A stretch of 64,000 nt of DNA from Micromonospora sp. RHAY321 (GCF_023896955.1 NZ_JAMHIW010000003.1:62001-126000), one strand, 5' to 3'; counted from the stretch's first letter, positions 9,908 through 23,271 are shown. Translations and numbers: made by a program. Notes: a model not told the origin generated them from the letters alone.

Positions 9908-10648
9908 TCAGGCGGCGGCGAGGTCGGCCCTGGTCCGGTGCAGCAGCTCCACCAGCTCCGCGCCGTCGGCGGGGCCGAGCGCCGCGAACGCCGGCGCGGC
10001 CAGCCGGTTGGTCACCGCCTCCGCCCAGAGCCGCCGACGCACCAGCGGCCCGACCGGCGGGTACGGCGGCGGCCAGCCGCAGGCCACGGCGCCCGCCTCC
10101 CCCTCCGGCCCGGCCAGTACGGCCTCCAGCGGCGTCATCCCGGCGGCACGCACCGCCAGCAGGTAGGCGCCCGTGAAGTGTTCGCGGAGCAGTCGCAGCC
10201 CGGCGGCGCTGCGGGCACCGGCGGAGAGATCCGGCAGTGGCATGGCCCGCCACGCGGCGAAGAGTGGCATGCCGCTGGCGTCCGCCGCCGCCACCGCCCG
10301 CTCGACCAACCCGGCCAGCCGCTCGGTGCCGGGCAGCGCGCCCAGCCGTTGCGTCCCCCACCGGCAGCACTCGCCGAGGCTCGCGGCGGCCACCTCGGCC
10401 GGCCGCAGGACCCGGGCGGCAGCGTCCCAGCCGTCGGCGATCGCGTCCGGCGCGACGAAGCCGAGGGCGGCGGCGGCGGTCTCGGCCCGTACGTCGCCGA
10501 GCGCGCCGGCCCTGCCGCTGATGTAGAAGGCCCAGCCGGAGATGCCGAGCAGCCGGGCCCGGCGCAACGTGGTCGGGCACCGGCTGAACCCGTCGCCCAG
10601 GTCGAGCACGACCGGTTTGCTGGCGGCGGCGACCTGCTCCGGCGTCAT
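9908..10648 (-). CDS. SCO6745/EvbL-like family protein
   Basis: 246 residues. The segment pattern (MTPEQVAAASKPV, then SGWAFYISGRAGALGDVRAE and FVAPDAIADGWD) is like the SCO6745 family of actinobacterial all-helical proteins with no assigned biochemical role. No signal peptide or membrane segment. The recognition is from memory of the family pattern. Upstream of and probably in one unit with the tandem GNAT gene. Confidence 0.6.
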   Translation of the reverse strand: MTPEQVAAASKPVVLDLGDGFSRCPTTLRRARLLGISGWAFYISGRAGALGDVRAETAAAALGFVAPDAIADGWDAAARVLRPAEVAAASLGECCRWGTQRLGALPGTERLAGLVERAVAAADASGMPLFAAWRAMPLPDLSAGARSAAGLRLLREHFTGAYLLAVRAAGMTPLEAVLAGPEGEAGAVACGWPPPYPPVGPLVRRRLWAEAVTNRLAAPAFAALGPADGAELVELLHRTRADLAAA

Positions 10649-10752
10649 CCGAGCGCCGCCCCTGGGCGCACCGGCCCGCCGGCCACGGCGGCTTCCCGAT
10701 CAGGGACGGCCAGCCCGGGACGGCCCGCCCACTCGTCGTCGTCCATCGATGG

Positions 10753-11730
10753 TCAGTCTGCCGGGCCACCGCCCGCGTCCGCAGCCCCCTCTTCGGCCGC
10801 CAACGCCTCGACCGCCGCCTCGACCTCGCCCGCGCGCCGTCGCGCCACGGTGACCGCCCGCTCGGCGGCGCGCCGGGCCAGCTTGGCCCGGCTGAGGTCC
10901 TGTTCCGCGACCGCCCGCCGCCGCTCCAGCTCGGCCAGCTCCGTCTCGATCTGGTCGAGCACGTCGGCGCCGTCGCGTTCCTGCCCGGTCGCCTCGGTCA
11001 ACTCGGCTTCGGCCCGTTCCTGGTCGGCGCGGGCTCTGGCCAGTTCCCGATCGAGTGCCCGGCGCTGCCGGTCCCGCTCGGCACGTGCTGCCCGCTGCGC
11101 CGCCCGCTCGGCACGCTCGGCGGCCCGATCGGTGCGCGGGGCCGTCTCGGGGCCGGTCCTCTGGGCACCGGGCCGGCGGGCCGGACGTTCCGCGGCCGGC
11201 TCCTCCTCCTCGTCGGCGGTGACCAGCCGCAGCTGGGGCCGGGGCACCTCGCCGAAGCCGGCGTAGTTGGCCGCCCGGAGCAGGCGCCCAGCACGGACCT
11301 GCTCGGCGACCTCGGTGTCCGAGAGCGCCGCGTTCAGGGTCGCCTCCACCTCGGCCAGCGGCAGCTTGCCGGCCGGCGGGGCGTCCGGCTCCGCCGCGGC
11401 GAGCTTGCGGACCTCGGCGACCAGGGAGGCCACCACCGCCCGACGCTGCGCGGACAGCTCCCGTAGACGCGGTCCCCGCAGCTCCCGCTGGGCGGCGCGC
11501 AGCGCGTCGGCGAGCTGGACCAGGTCGGTGACCAGTTCGGGACGGTGGATGGCGAGCAGGTTGACCAGCCAGGCGGCCACCGTGGGGCGGCGCAGCCGGG
11601 CCAGCTGCCGGGCGGTGGCCGGGTCGCCCGCACGGCGGGCCTCGGACACGGCGGCGTCCCGGGCGGCCACGAACCGCTCCGGTGGGGTGCGGTAGAGCTG
11701 TTCCACCAGCTCCGGTGAGGGGCCGGGCAT
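10753..11730 (-). CDS. coiled-coil hypothetical protein
   Basis: 325 residues from ATG 11730, only 4 nt after the stop of the MBL-fold gene, so cotranslated with it; the longer frame start at 11853 would run into that gene. Residues 1-130 form a helical domain (RFVAARDAAVSEARRAGD, then RPTVAAWLVNLLA). From about residue 190 the protein is a long Arg/Ala/Glu-rich coiled coil interrupted by a charged linker. No enzyme motif was found. The N-terminal part recurs in actinobacteria as a protein of unknown function, so no role is proposed. Confidence 0.75.
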   Translation of the reverse strand: MPGPSPELVEQLYRTPPERFVAARDAAVSEARRAGDPATARQLARLRRPTVAAWLVNLLAIHRPELVTDLVQLADALRAAQRELRGPRLRELSAQRRAVVASLVAEVRKLAAAEPDAPPAGKLPLAEVEATLNAALSDTEVAEQVRAGRLLRAANYAGFGEVPRPQLRLVTADEEEEPAAERPARRPGAQRTGPETAPRTDRAAERAERAAQRAARAERDRQRRALDRELARARADQERAEAELTEATGQERDGADVLDQIETELAELERRRAVAEQDLSRAKLARRAAERAVTVARRRAGEVEAAVEALAAEEGAADAGGGPAD

Positions 11731-11734
11731 CGCG

Positions 11735-12364
11735 TCAGACGTCCACCCGGCTACCGGGTTCCAGGCGCTGGTACTCGGTGCCGGACAACGCGGTGTACTG
11801 CCGGTTGAGCACGCCCAGCCCGTTGTCGTTGAGCAGCGCGTCGTGCAGCGCATACGCCCGGCGTGGGGCGACCGCCCGGATGAACTCGACCACCTCGGAG
11901 AACTTCGACCAGGGAGCGTGGATCGGCGCGAAGAGCGTGTCGATCGGCGTCTCCTCCGGCACCACCAGCGAGTCGCCCGGGTGGTAGACCACGTCGTTGA
12001 TCAGGAAGCCGACGTTGTCCACCACCGGGATGTCGGGGTGGATCACCGCATGCTGACCGCCGTACGCGCGGATGGCGATCCCGGCGGCGGTGAACGAGTC
12101 GCCCGCCGCGACCGGGTGCAGCGCCTCGGCGGCGTCACCGAGGGGGCCGGCGAGCGAGGCGGGGCCGTGGATCGGGAGCGGTCCCCGGTCGAGCCGCAGA
12201 CGCACCGCCGCCAGGTCGAGGTGGTCGGGATGTTCGTGGGTGACCAGCACCGCGTCCGCACCGTCCAGCGCCGCGGGGTCGCTGAACACGCCGGGGTCGA
12301 CGACGAGCACTCCCCCGTCGTGTTCCACCCGGAGGCAGGAGTGGGCGTACTTGGTGAGCCGCAT
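11735..12364 (-). CDS. metallo-beta-lactamase-fold hydrolase (UPF0173-like)
   Basis: 209 residues from ATG 12364 with GAGGAG 5 nt upstream. Contains the metal motif THEHPDHLDL (HxHxDH) and further His/Asp ligands (GGQHAVIH, YHPGDS, HAPWSK). Length and order match the UPF0173 metal-dependent hydrolase family; the substrate is unknown. First gene of a two-gene unit with the coiled-coil protein. Divergent from the DUF4349 lipoprotein. Confidence 0.85.
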   Translation of the reverse strand: MRLTKYAHSCLRVEHDGGVLVVDPGVFSDPAALDGADAVLVTHEHPDHLDLAAVRLRLDRGPLPIHGPASLAGPLGDAAEALHPVAAGDSFTAAGIAIRAYGGQHAVIHPDIPVVDNVGFLINDVVYHPGDSLVVPEETPIDTLFAPIHAPWSKFSEVVEFIRAVAPRRAYALHDALLNDNGLGVLNRQYTALSGTEYQRLEPGSRVDV

Positions 12365-12477
12365 CGTGACTCCTCGATTATCGAATCGTGACGTCCTCAG
12401 CGCAGTCTGCCGGAACCAGCGGGCGAGCGCGCCGCGTCCGAGGTATCGCACACGGGCTGACGACGATGGGAGCGGGG

Positions 12478-13419
12478 ATGGACATAGAGGCGGGTAGGCG
12501 CCACGGCGCACTGCTGGCGGCGACGGCCCTGGCGGCGGCACTGGCGTTGACGGGGTGCGGCGCCGGTGACGGCGGGGCGCGGGACACGGCCGGTTCGGCG
12601 GCCGAGGCACCGGCGGCGAACGGCGGCGGCGCCGAGAAGGACAGCGCCGCGGGCGCACCGCAGGCGGCCGGGGCCGGCGCACCGGACCTGCGGATCGACC
12701 AGCGGGCGATCATCTACACCGGAACGATGCGGGTCCAGGTGGACGATGTGGACGTCGCCGCCCGCGAGGTCGCTGCCGTGGTCACCCGGGCGGGTGGCTT
12801 CATCGGTGGCGATCAGCGGCGCAGTGCCGAGGCCGACGCGGTGGCGGAGTTGCAACTGCGGGTGCCGGCGGCGAAGTTCGCCGGTGCGGTGGAGGAGATC
12901 GCGAAGCTCGGCCGGCAGCAGAGCCGGGAGATCAGCACCCAGGACGCCACCGAGGAGACCATCGACCTGGACGCACGGATCACCAGTCAGCGGGCCCGGG
13001 TGGACAGTGCCCGCCGGCTGCTCGCCCGCGCCACCTCGATCACCGACCTGGTCTCGCTGGAGAACGAGCTGGGTCGCCGGGAGGCGGACCTGGCCTCGCT
13101 GGAGGCCAAGAAGCGGCGGCTCGCCGACCTGACCGCCCTCTCCACGATCACCGTGTCGCTGGCCGGCCCGGCGGCGAAGACGACCGAGGAGAAGGCCGAA
13201 ACCGGCTTCCTCGTCGGCCTGAAGGGCGGCTGGGCCGCTTTCGTCGCCTCGCTGACCGTCCTGCTCACCGTGCTGGGCGCACTGCTGCCCTGGCTGGTGG
13301 CGCTCGGCGTACCGCTGGCGGTCCTGCTGCTGGTGCTGCGGCGGCGGCGGAAGGATCCGGCCCTGGTCGCACCGGTCAGCGCGCCGCCGCCAGTGCCCGT
13401 AGCGCGGTCTGCACCATGA
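12478..13419 (+). CDS. DUF4349 lipoprotein with C-terminal membrane helix
   Basis: 313 residues from ATG 12478 (GGAG upstream; ATG 12466 possible). A lipoprotein signal peptide ends in LTGC, followed by a low-complexity Ala/Gly linker, then the DUF4349 domain with a coiled-coil pair around residues 180-225 and a hydrophobic helix near residues 255-285 followed by RRRRK. The protein is therefore probably anchored both by lipid and by a helix, facing outside. Family function unknown. Its 3' end overlaps the convergent M20 gene by 44 nt. Confidence 0.82.
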   Translation: MDIEAGRRHGALLAATALAAALALTGCGAGDGGARDTAGSAAEAPAANGGGAEKDSAAGAPQAAGAGAPDLRIDQRAIIYTGTMRVQVDDVDVAAREVAAVVTRAGGFIGGDQRRSAEADAVAELQLRVPAAKFAGAVEEIAKLGRQQSREISTQDATEETIDLDARITSQRARVDSARRLLARATSITDLVSLENELGRREADLASLEAKKRRLADLTALSTITVSLAGPAAKTTEEKAETGFLVGLKGGWAAFVASLTVLLTVLGALLPWLVALGVPLAVLLLVLRRRRKDPALVAPVSAPPPVPVARSAP

Positions 13420-14635
13420 CGCGTACGCCGGCCGGGATGGCCCGCTCGTCCACGTCGAAGGACCCGCGGTGCAGGTCGACGTTGGGGCCGGAACGGCCGA
13501 CGCCGAGGCGGGCGAGGGCGCCGGGGACGTACTCCAGGTACCAGGAGAAGTCCTCGCCGCCCATGCTCTGCGGCGTCTCGGCGATCCCGTCCGGACCGAG
13601 CGCGGCGGCGGTGGCGGCGGTCAGCACCTGGATGGCCCGGGAGTCGTTGCTCACCGGTGGCCGACCCCGCAGGTACTCCAGGTCGACCGTGGCGCCGGTC
13701 GGGGCGATCACGTCGCGGACCACCTGAGCCACGATCTTGGGAGCCTGCTCCCACGTGTCGCGGTCCATGACCCGCAGGGTGCCGGAGGCGGACGCCTCGG
13801 AGGGAATGACGTTGTAGCGGGTGCCGGCCGAGGCGTGGCCGAAGACCAGCAGCAGTCCGCTGTTGGCCGGCACCCGGCGGCTGACCAGGGCGGGCACTTC
13901 GGTGATCAACCGGCCGAGCGCGTCGACCAGGTCGACGGTCAGGTGCGGGCGGGCGGTGTGCCCACCCGGGCCGGAGAGCCGGACGGTGACGTTGTCGGCG
14001 GCCGCGGTGATCGGGCCGACCCGCAGGCCGACCTGGCCCACCGGCAGGTTCGGGTCGCAGTGCAGCGCGAAGATCTGCACCACGTCGTCCAGGCCGCCGG
14101 CCTCGATGACCTCGAGCGAGCCGCAGGGCAGGATCTCCTCGGCCGGCTGGAAGATGAGCCGGACCCGGCCGTCCAGCTCGCCGAGGTCGGCGAGCTGGGC
14201 CAGCAGCATGCCGACGCCGAGCAGGATCGTGGTGTGCACGTCGTGGCCGCAGGCGTGGCAGACGCCCTCCACGGTGGACCGGTACGGCACGTCCTTGGGG
14301 TCGTGCAGCGGCAGGGCGTCGATGTCGGCGCGCAGCGCGATGACCGGGCCGTCCGGGCGGCCGTCGACGTCGCAGATCACCCCGTTGCCCTTGGGCAGCA
14401 GCCGTGGGTGCAGCCCGGCCAGCGAGAGCTCCCGGGCGATCAGGGCGGCCGTCTCGAACTCCGTGCCGGACAGCTCAGGGTGCGAGTGGAGGTGACGGCG
14501 CGTAGCGATCAGCCCGGGTACCCGGAGCGCGAGGAGGTGGTCCAGGTCGCGGGGCAGGGGCTGGGACCCGGGCGGCGTCTCCGGCCAGGACGACGCCAGC
14601 TGACTGCCCGTGGGCAGCGTCAACGCACTCGTCAC
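13376..14635 (-). CDS. M20-family amidohydrolase/peptidase
   Basis: 419 residues from GTG 14635. Binuclear zinc motifs: CHACGHDVHT, QPAEE and a dimerisation domain with GPGGHTARP. The family (hippurate/N-acyl-amino acid hydrolases, IAA-amino acid hydrolases) removes acyl groups from amino acids or cleaves peptides; the substrate is not assignable. A second possible start is ATG 14818: it has a near-perfect AGGAGGTGA 7 nt upstream and would add 61 residues, but that extension has atypical, less GC-biased codons. See findings. Confidence 0.88.
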   Translation of the reverse strand: MTSALTLPTGSQLASSWPETPPGSQPLPRDLDHLLALRVPGLIATRRHLHSHPELSGTEFETAALIARELSLAGLHPRLLPKGNGVICDVDGRPDGPVIALRADIDALPLHDPKDVPYRSTVEGVCHACGHDVHTTILLGVGMLLAQLADLGELDGRVRLIFQPAEEILPCGSLEVIEAGGLDDVVQIFALHCDPNLPVGQVGLRVGPITAAADNVTVRLSGPGGHTARPHLTVDLVDALGRLITEVPALVSRRVPANSGLLLVFGHASAGTRYNVIPSEASASGTLRVMDRDTWEQAPKIVAQVVRDVIAPTGATVDLEYLRGRPPVSNDSRAIQVLTAATAAALGPDGIAETPQSMGGEDFSWYLEYVPGALARLGVGRSGPNVDLHRGSFDVDERAIPAGVRVMVQTALRALAAAR

Positions 14636-15177
14636 GTCGAATTCTCGATCACTAGAGATGGATGGATCATCGGGAACAGCAGACAGCCTAGACCTCCGGC
14701 GGTGACGCTGCGCAACCTCGTTACGGTAATGATCAGACCGCGAAGCGTCACGTATGCCCTGCTGAGGGCGCTCGGAGATGTGCGGGACAGCAGGTAGATC
14801 GCGGTCGAACGCCGTCATCTGCCCCTCACCTCCTACAACGCGTAACCGATCTCGGCGGTCACGAATCGGCGCCACTCGCGGGCCCACGTTGCGAATTGTC
14901 GCATTAGTCGGGGTGATGAACTGACACTCCGACAATTAGCCGACCACGCTCCGCAACGAGCCGGAAAAGACGCTCACACGCGCTCGTCCGCCATGACCGC
15001 ACACGGTGTGCGTCCCCGTTCACCCGGTCGGGTTACCCCCGAACCTGGTCGGCACACACCCGGACGCTGTCGGGGGCCGCGCCGCCTCCGGCCCGGCCGG
15101 GAGGATCCGCTTCCGACTGTAGCTCCGCCACGACCGAACAAACACGCGCTGACCTGGGGAAACGATCGGACAGTCGA
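14636..15177. other. 542-nt intergenic region, low coding likelihood
   Basis: Holds the M20 upstream region, including the strong Shine-Dalgarno-like AGGAGGTGA (minus strand, 14826-14834) and an inverted pair ATTGTCG (14895-14901) / CGACAAT (14930-14936). Base composition is lower in GC than the flanking genes. The 3' end of the mutase gene adjoins. No RNA gene was recognised. Confidence 0.5.
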
Positions 15178-16761
<1,584 letters not shown>

Positions 16762-16928
16762 CCCCGGATGGTAGGACGCGTGGGCGCGTCGTCGGGTGAG
16801 GGATACCGCACAGTGCGTCTCGACGGGTCGACGGGAGGTGAACGGCTGGGCACGTTCTGTTGACTTAGGTAAACGTCCGCCGCGTCGGCTTTCGCATCGG
16901 GCGTCGGAACCAGCAAGATAGGGGGGTT

Positions 16929-19034
<2,106 letters not shown>

Positions 19035-19082
19035 GCCGGAGGGAACCGACAGCGGTGATCCGCCGCCGTGCTATCAAGGGGC

Positions 19083-20762
19083 ATGGCGGCGGACACCACT
19101 GACATCGACGACATTCGCGAACGAGCCCGGCGCTGGCTCGCCGACGACCCGGACCCGGCCAGCCGGGCCGAGCTGACGGCGGTCCTCGACCGGCTGCCGG
19201 CGAGCGCCCCGGAGCTGGCCGACCGGTTCGCCGGGCCGCTGACCTTCGGCACCGCTGGCCTGCGCGGGCCGCTGCGCGCCGGCCCGAACGGCATGAACCT
19301 CGCCGTGGTCACGCAGGCCGCCGCCGGCCTGGTCGGCTGGCTCGCCGCCCAGGGCGGGACCGGTCCACTGGTCATCGGGTACGACGCCCGGCACGGCTCC
19401 CGGGAGTTCGCCGAGCGGACCGCCCAGGTGGCCACCGGCGCCGGCCGGCCGGCGCTGCTGCTGCCCCGCCCGCTGCCCACGCCGGTGCTGGCGTACGCGG
19501 TGCGCCAGCTCGGCGCGGTCGCCGGCGTGATGGTCACCGCCAGCCACAACCCGCCGCAGGACAACGGCTACAAGGTCTACCTCGGTGCGGAGCTGGGCGG
19601 GGAGCTGGGCGCGGGAGCGCAGATCGTGCCGCCCGCCGACTCCGGTATCGAGGCCGCCATCCGGGCGGTCGGTCCGCTGGCCCAGGTTCCGCTGGGTCCA
19701 TCCGGCCAGGTGCTCGGTGACGATCTCGTCGCCTCGTACGTCGAGCGGGCCATCGCGGTGATCGCGCCGGACGGACCACGGGACCTGACGGTGGCGTACA
19801 CGCCGCTGCACGGGGTGGGCGGCGCGGTGCTCACCGCCGTCTTCGCCCGGGCCGGATTCCCGGTGCCCGGTGTGGTGCCGGACCAGGCCGAGCCGGACCC
19901 GGCGTTTCCCACCGTGTCGTTCCCCAACCCGGAGGAGCCGGGGGCGGTGGACCGGCTGATCGCGTTGGCCGACTCCACCGGCGCCGACCTCGCCATCGCC
20001 AACGACCCCGACGCGGACCGCTGCGCCGTGGTGGTCCGCGACGGCGTGAGCGGAGGCCGGCAGGGCTGGCGGATGCTGCGTGGCGACGAGGTGGGCGCGC
20101 TGCTCGCCGACCACCTGATGCGCCGTGGGGTCACCGGGCTGTACGGCACCACCATCGTCTCGTCGTCACTGCTGCGGGCGATGTGCGCGGCCCGGGGGCT
20201 GCCGTACGACGAGACGCTGACCGGCTTCAAGTGGATCGTCCGGGCCGGCGGCGGACGTGCGCCGCTGGTGTACGGCTACGAGGAGGCGCTCGGCTACTGC
20301 GTCGCCCCGGAGCATGTGCGCGACAAGGACGGCATCACCGCCGCCCTGACCGTGGCCGAGTTGGCTGCCGGCCTCAAGGCGCAGGGTCGTACGCTGACCG
20401 ATCGGCTGGACGAGCTGGCCGCCGAGTTCGGCGTGCACCACACCGACCAGCTCTCCGTGCGGGTGGACGACCTGCGGGAGATCGCCCACGCGATGGCCCG
20501 GATCCGCGCGGCCACCCCCACCACGCTGCTGGGGCAACCGGTCGACAGCACGCGGGACCTGCTGCCGGAGGCGGACGTGGTGATCCTGCGCACCGCCGCC
20601 GCCCGGGTCGTGATCCGCCCGTCCGGGACGGAACCGAAGCTCAAGGCGTACCTCGAGGTGGTCGAGCCGGTGCCCGACGGCGACGTCGCCTCCGCCCGCG
20701 CCCGCGCGGAGGCGGCGGTCGCTCAGCTCCGCGCCGAGATCGCCACGGCCCTCGGGCTCTAG
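19083..20762 (+). CDS. phosphohexomutase (phosphoglucomutase/phosphomannomutase)
   Basis: 559 residues from ATG 19083. All four alpha-D-phosphohexomutase signatures are present: catalytic serine loop TASHNPPQDNGYKVY, metal loop NDPDADRC, sugar loop GYEEALGY and phosphate loop RPSGTEPKLKAY. Length and motif spelling suit the actinobacterial PmmB/phosphopentomutase-like branch. In this neighbourhood of deoC, upp and deoA a phosphopentomutase role (ribose-1-P/deoxyribose-1-P to the 5-phosphate) is an attractive alternative, but sequence alone does not decide. Confidence 0.9.
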   Translation: MAADTTDIDDIRERARRWLADDPDPASRAELTAVLDRLPASAPELADRFAGPLTFGTAGLRGPLRAGPNGMNLAVVTQAAAGLVGWLAAQGGTGPLVIGYDARHGSREFAERTAQVATGAGRPALLLPRPLPTPVLAYAVRQLGAVAGVMVTASHNPPQDNGYKVYLGAELGGELGAGAQIVPPADSGIEAAIRAVGPLAQVPLGPSGQVLGDDLVASYVERAIAVIAPDGPRDLTVAYTPLHGVGGAVLTAVFARAGFPVPGVVPDQAEPDPAFPTVSFPNPEEPGAVDRLIALADSTGADLAIANDPDADRCAVVVRDGVSGGRQGWRMLRGDEVGALLADHLMRRGVTGLYGTTIVSSSLLRAMCAARGLPYDETLTGFKWIVRAGGGRAPLVYGYEEALGYCVAPEHVRDKDGITAALTVAELAAGLKAQGRTLTDRLDELAAEFGVHHTDQLSVRVDDLREIAHAMARIRAATPTTLLGQPVDSTRDLLPEADVVILRTAAARVVIRPSGTEPKLKAYLEVVEPVPDGDVASARARAEAAVAQLRAEIATALGL

Positions 20763-20775
20763 GGCGGGGAAGGGA

Positions 20776-21453
20776 TCAGCGGCGGGGGCCGAGGGCGGCG
20801 TCGACGGCCCTGCCCAGGGCGGCGACGACCAGGCCGACCGAGGGGCGGACCACCGAGTCGTCGATGCTCACCTCGCCGGAGAACCCGGCGCCGGTGGCGA
20901 TCTCCTCCAGCCGGCGCCGGGCGTCGGCGGCGGCCTCGCCGGTCACCCCGAGCGCCGACTCCATCCGCAGCACCACGACCAGGGTGGCCAGCGCGGCGGT
21001 CCGCTCGTCCGGGGCAGCGCCGCCGGTCAGCGCCTCGGCGAGTCGCAGCCGGGTCTCCGCCTCGACGGACCGGTCCACGACCGGGTAGCGGTGCACGTGG
21101 ATGAAGCCCAGCTCGGTCTCGTCGATGTCCCGGACCACGCCCTGCTGGCACAGGTCACCGAGGATCCGGTCGCGCAGGCCGTGCCGCAGGCGCTGCACCC
21201 ACGAGGCCGGGGTGTGCGGGGTGTCGGCGGCGATCCGGCCCAGCACCTCGTCGGTGACCGGCTCGCCGGTGGGCCTCGGGTCGACCACGGTCAGGGATCC
21301 GTCGGCGTACGCGATCCGGCCGGCGAGGGCCAGCTCGACCAGGACCGCGGCGGCCATGCCCAGGTCCAGGCTGATCCTCGGCATGGTCGCCTTGCCGGTC
21401 GTGTCGTCGTAGGCGAGGAGAAGCAGCTCCTCGGCGAGCGCAACACCAGTCAT
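20776..21453 (-). CDS. GPP34-family protein
   Basis: 225 residues, starting ALAEELLLLAYDDTTGKA, the hallmark N-terminus of bacterial GPP34 (GOLPH3-like) proteins. In eukaryotes the domain binds phosphatidylinositol-4-phosphate; actinobacterial members have no settled role. No signal or membrane segment. Lies downstream of upp but separated by a strong hairpin, so probably a separate unit. Convergent with the phosphohexomutase gene, 13-nt gap. Confidence 0.82.
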   Translation of the reverse strand: MTGVALAEELLLLAYDDTTGKATMPRISLDLGMAAAVLVELALAGRIAYADGSLTVVDPRPTGEPVTDEVLGRIAADTPHTPASWVQRLRHGLRDRILGDLCQQGVVRDIDETELGFIHVHRYPVVDRSVEAETRLRLAEALTGGAAPDERTAALATLVVVLRMESALGVTGEAAADARRRLEEIATGAGFSGEVSIDDSVVRPSVGLVVAALGRAVDAALGPRR

Positions 21454-21467
21454 GGCCGGAAACGGTA

Positions 21468-21499
21468 GCGGGTTCGCGCACCACCGCGCGCGAACCCGC
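21468..21499 (-). terminator. terminator hairpin downstream of upp
   Basis: Perfect 12-bp stem GCGGGTTCGCGC / GCGCGAACCCGC with an 8-nt loop, located after the upp stop and before the GPP34 start on the same strand. Confidence 0.7.
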
Positions 21500-21526
21500 C
21501 GGACCCGGCACCGACCGGGTAAGGAC

Positions 21527-22159
21527 TCAGAAGCGAGGCATGCCGCCGAACTGGCGGTCGCCGGCGTCGCCGAGCCCGGGGACGATGAACATCCGGTCGT
21601 TGAGCCCCTCGTCGATCGAGGCGGTGACGAGCCGCAACGGCAGGCCGGAGCGTTCCAGCCGCTCGATGCCGACCGGCGCGGCGAGCACGCAGAGCACGGT
21701 GATGTCGGTGCAACCCCGGTCGGCCAGCAGCCGGCAGCAGTGCTCCAGCGAACCGCCGGTGGCCAACATCGGGTCGAGCACCAGCACCGGCAGGCCGGAC
21801 AGCTCCCGGGGCAGCGACTCCATGTACGCGCGCGGCTCGTAGGTCGCCTCGTCCCGGGCCAGGCCGACGAAGCCCATCGAGGACTCGGGCAGCAGGCCGA
21901 GCGCGGCGTCCGCCATGCCCAGGCCGGCCCGCAGCACCGGCACCAGCAGCGGCGGGTTGGCCAGCCGGGTGCCCTCCGTGCCGGTGACCGGCGTCTGCAC
22001 CGGGTACCGCTCGACGGGGAAGGAGCGCGCCGCCTCGTACACCAGCATGGTGGTCAGTTCGTGCAGCGCCGCCCGGAACGTCGAGGAATCGGTGCGCGCG
22101 TCCCGCATGGCGGTCAGCCGAGACTGGGCCAGCGGGTGGTCAATGACGTGTACGTCCAC
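21527..22159 (-). CDS. upp: uracil phosphoribosyltransferase
   Basis: 210 residues, the normal length. PRPP-binding loop [15 protein letters not shown]-terminal [14 protein letters not shown] and C-terminal [14 protein letters not shown] are diagnostic. Converts uracil plus PRPP to UMP in pyrimidine salvage. Divergent from deoC, and part of the wider nucleoside salvage theme of the window. Confidence 0.96.
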   Translation of the reverse strand: MDVHVIDHPLAQSRLTAMRDARTDSSTFRAALHELTTMLVYEAARSFPVERYPVQTPVTGTEGTRLANPPLLVPVLRAGLGMADAALGLLPESSMGFVGLARDEATYEPRAYMESLPRELSGLPVLVLDPMLATGGSLEHCCRLLADRGCTDITVLCVLAAPVGIERLERSGLPLRLVTASIDEGLNDRMFIVPGLGDAGDRQFGGMPRF

Positions 22160-22292
22160 GATCGCTCAACCTACCGGTCCGTCCGGCGCGGCGTGACGGC
22201 TGCGGTCGGACCAGCGACGCCGCTCACGCCGACCCACCCGCCGGCCCACCCGTCGCGCTCGCGTGAGCAAGATCACTCGGCGGTCCGGTGCG

Positions 22293-22298
22293 TAGACT
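22293..22298 (+). promoter_or_regulatory. candidate -10 box (TAGACT) of a leaderless deoC
   Basis: TAGACT ends 7 nt before the deoC ATG and no Shine-Dalgarno is present, the arrangement of leaderless actinobacterial transcripts. No good -35 was seen. Confidence 0.45.
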
Positions 22299-22305
22299 TC
22301 CGGGC

Positions 22306-23265
22306 ATGACGGCGACAACGACGTCGGCCCGGTCGGAGCTCTCCGAGCTGGGACGATCCGAGACCGCTCTGCGGACCTTCCTGCACGGCCTGCCGGGCGT
22401 GGACCAGGTCGGCGCGGAGCAGCGGGCGGCACAGCTCGGCACCCGCTCCATCAAGACCACCGCCAAGGCTCAGGCCATCGACCTGGCGATCCGCATGGTC
22501 GACCTGACCACCCTGGAGGGGGCGGACACCCCCGGCAAGGTGCGCGCGCTGGCCGCGAAGGCGCTGCGCCCGGACCCGGCCGACCCGTCGTGCCCGCACG
22601 TCGGCGCCGTCTGCGTCTACCCGGCCATGGTTCCGCACGTCGCCGAGGTGCTGCGCGGCAGCGGTGTGCACCTGGCCAGCGTGGCGACCGCCTTCCCGTC
22701 GGGCCAGGCGCCGCTTGAGATCAAGCTCGCCGACACCCGGGCCGCCGTCGCGGCCGGCGCCGACGAGATCGACATGGTCATCAACCGGGGTGCGTTCCTG
22801 GCCGGGCGGTACAAGGAGGTCTACGACGAGATCGTGGCCACCAAGGAAGCCGCAGGGGACGCCCACCTCAAGGTGATCCTGGAGACCGGCGAGCTGGCCA
22901 CCTACGACAACGTCCGTCGGGCCTCCTGGCTGGCCATGCTGGCGGGCGGCGACTTCATCAAGACCTCCACCGGCAAGGTCCCGGTCGCCGCGACGCCGCC
23001 GGTGACCCTGGTGATGCTGGAGGCGGTCCGCGACTTCCGGGCCGCCACCGGGCGGCAGGTCGGCGTTAAGCCGGCTGGCGGCATCAAGAACACCAAGGAC
23101 GCGATCAAGTACCTGGTGATGGTCAACGAGACCGTCGGCACGGACTGGCTCGACCCGGACTGGTTCCGCTTCGGCGCGTCCAGCCTGCTCAACGACCTGC
23201 TGATGCAGCGCACCAAGCTGACGACCGGCACCTACTCCGGTCCCGACTACTTCACCCTGGACTGA
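22306..23265 (+). CDS. deoC: deoxyribose-phosphate aldolase
   Basis: 319 residues from ATG 22306. The Schiff-base lysine lies in DFIKTSTGKV, with the proton-relay Lys in VKPAGGIK. Splits 2-deoxyribose-5-phosphate to acetaldehyde and glyceraldehyde-3-phosphate. About 80-90 residues longer than the E. coli-length enzyme, as in other actinobacterial and eukaryote-like DeoC. The aldehyde dehydrogenase genes follow with 6 nt spacing, so the acetaldehyde can be oxidised at once. Confidence 0.95.
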   Translation: MTATTTSARSELSELGRSETALRTFLHGLPGVDQVGAEQRAAQLGTRSIKTTAKAQAIDLAIRMVDLTTLEGADTPGKVRALAAKALRPDPADPSCPHVGAVCVYPAMVPHVAEVLRGSGVHLASVATAFPSGQAPLEIKLADTRAAVAAGADEIDMVINRGAFLAGRYKEVYDEIVATKEAAGDAHLKVILETGELATYDNVRRASWLAMLAGGDFIKTSTGKVPVAATPPVTLVMLEAVRDFRAATGRQVGVKPAGGIKNTKDAIKYLVMVNETVGTDWLDPDWFRFGASSLLNDLLMQRTKLTTGTYSGPDYFTLD

Positions 23266-23271
23266 TAGCCG

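Noticed and set aside
14636..15177. Cobalamin riboswitch near the mutase gene
   Set aside because: This side is the 3' end of the mutase gene and no B12-box-like sequence was recognised; the 5' side (16762-16928) is too short and shows none.
16906..16928. GGAAC-N15-GTT, an ECF sigma factor-like promoter before the kinase gene
   Set aside because: The start of transcription would fall inside the coding region, and no better start codon follows. Probably a chance match.
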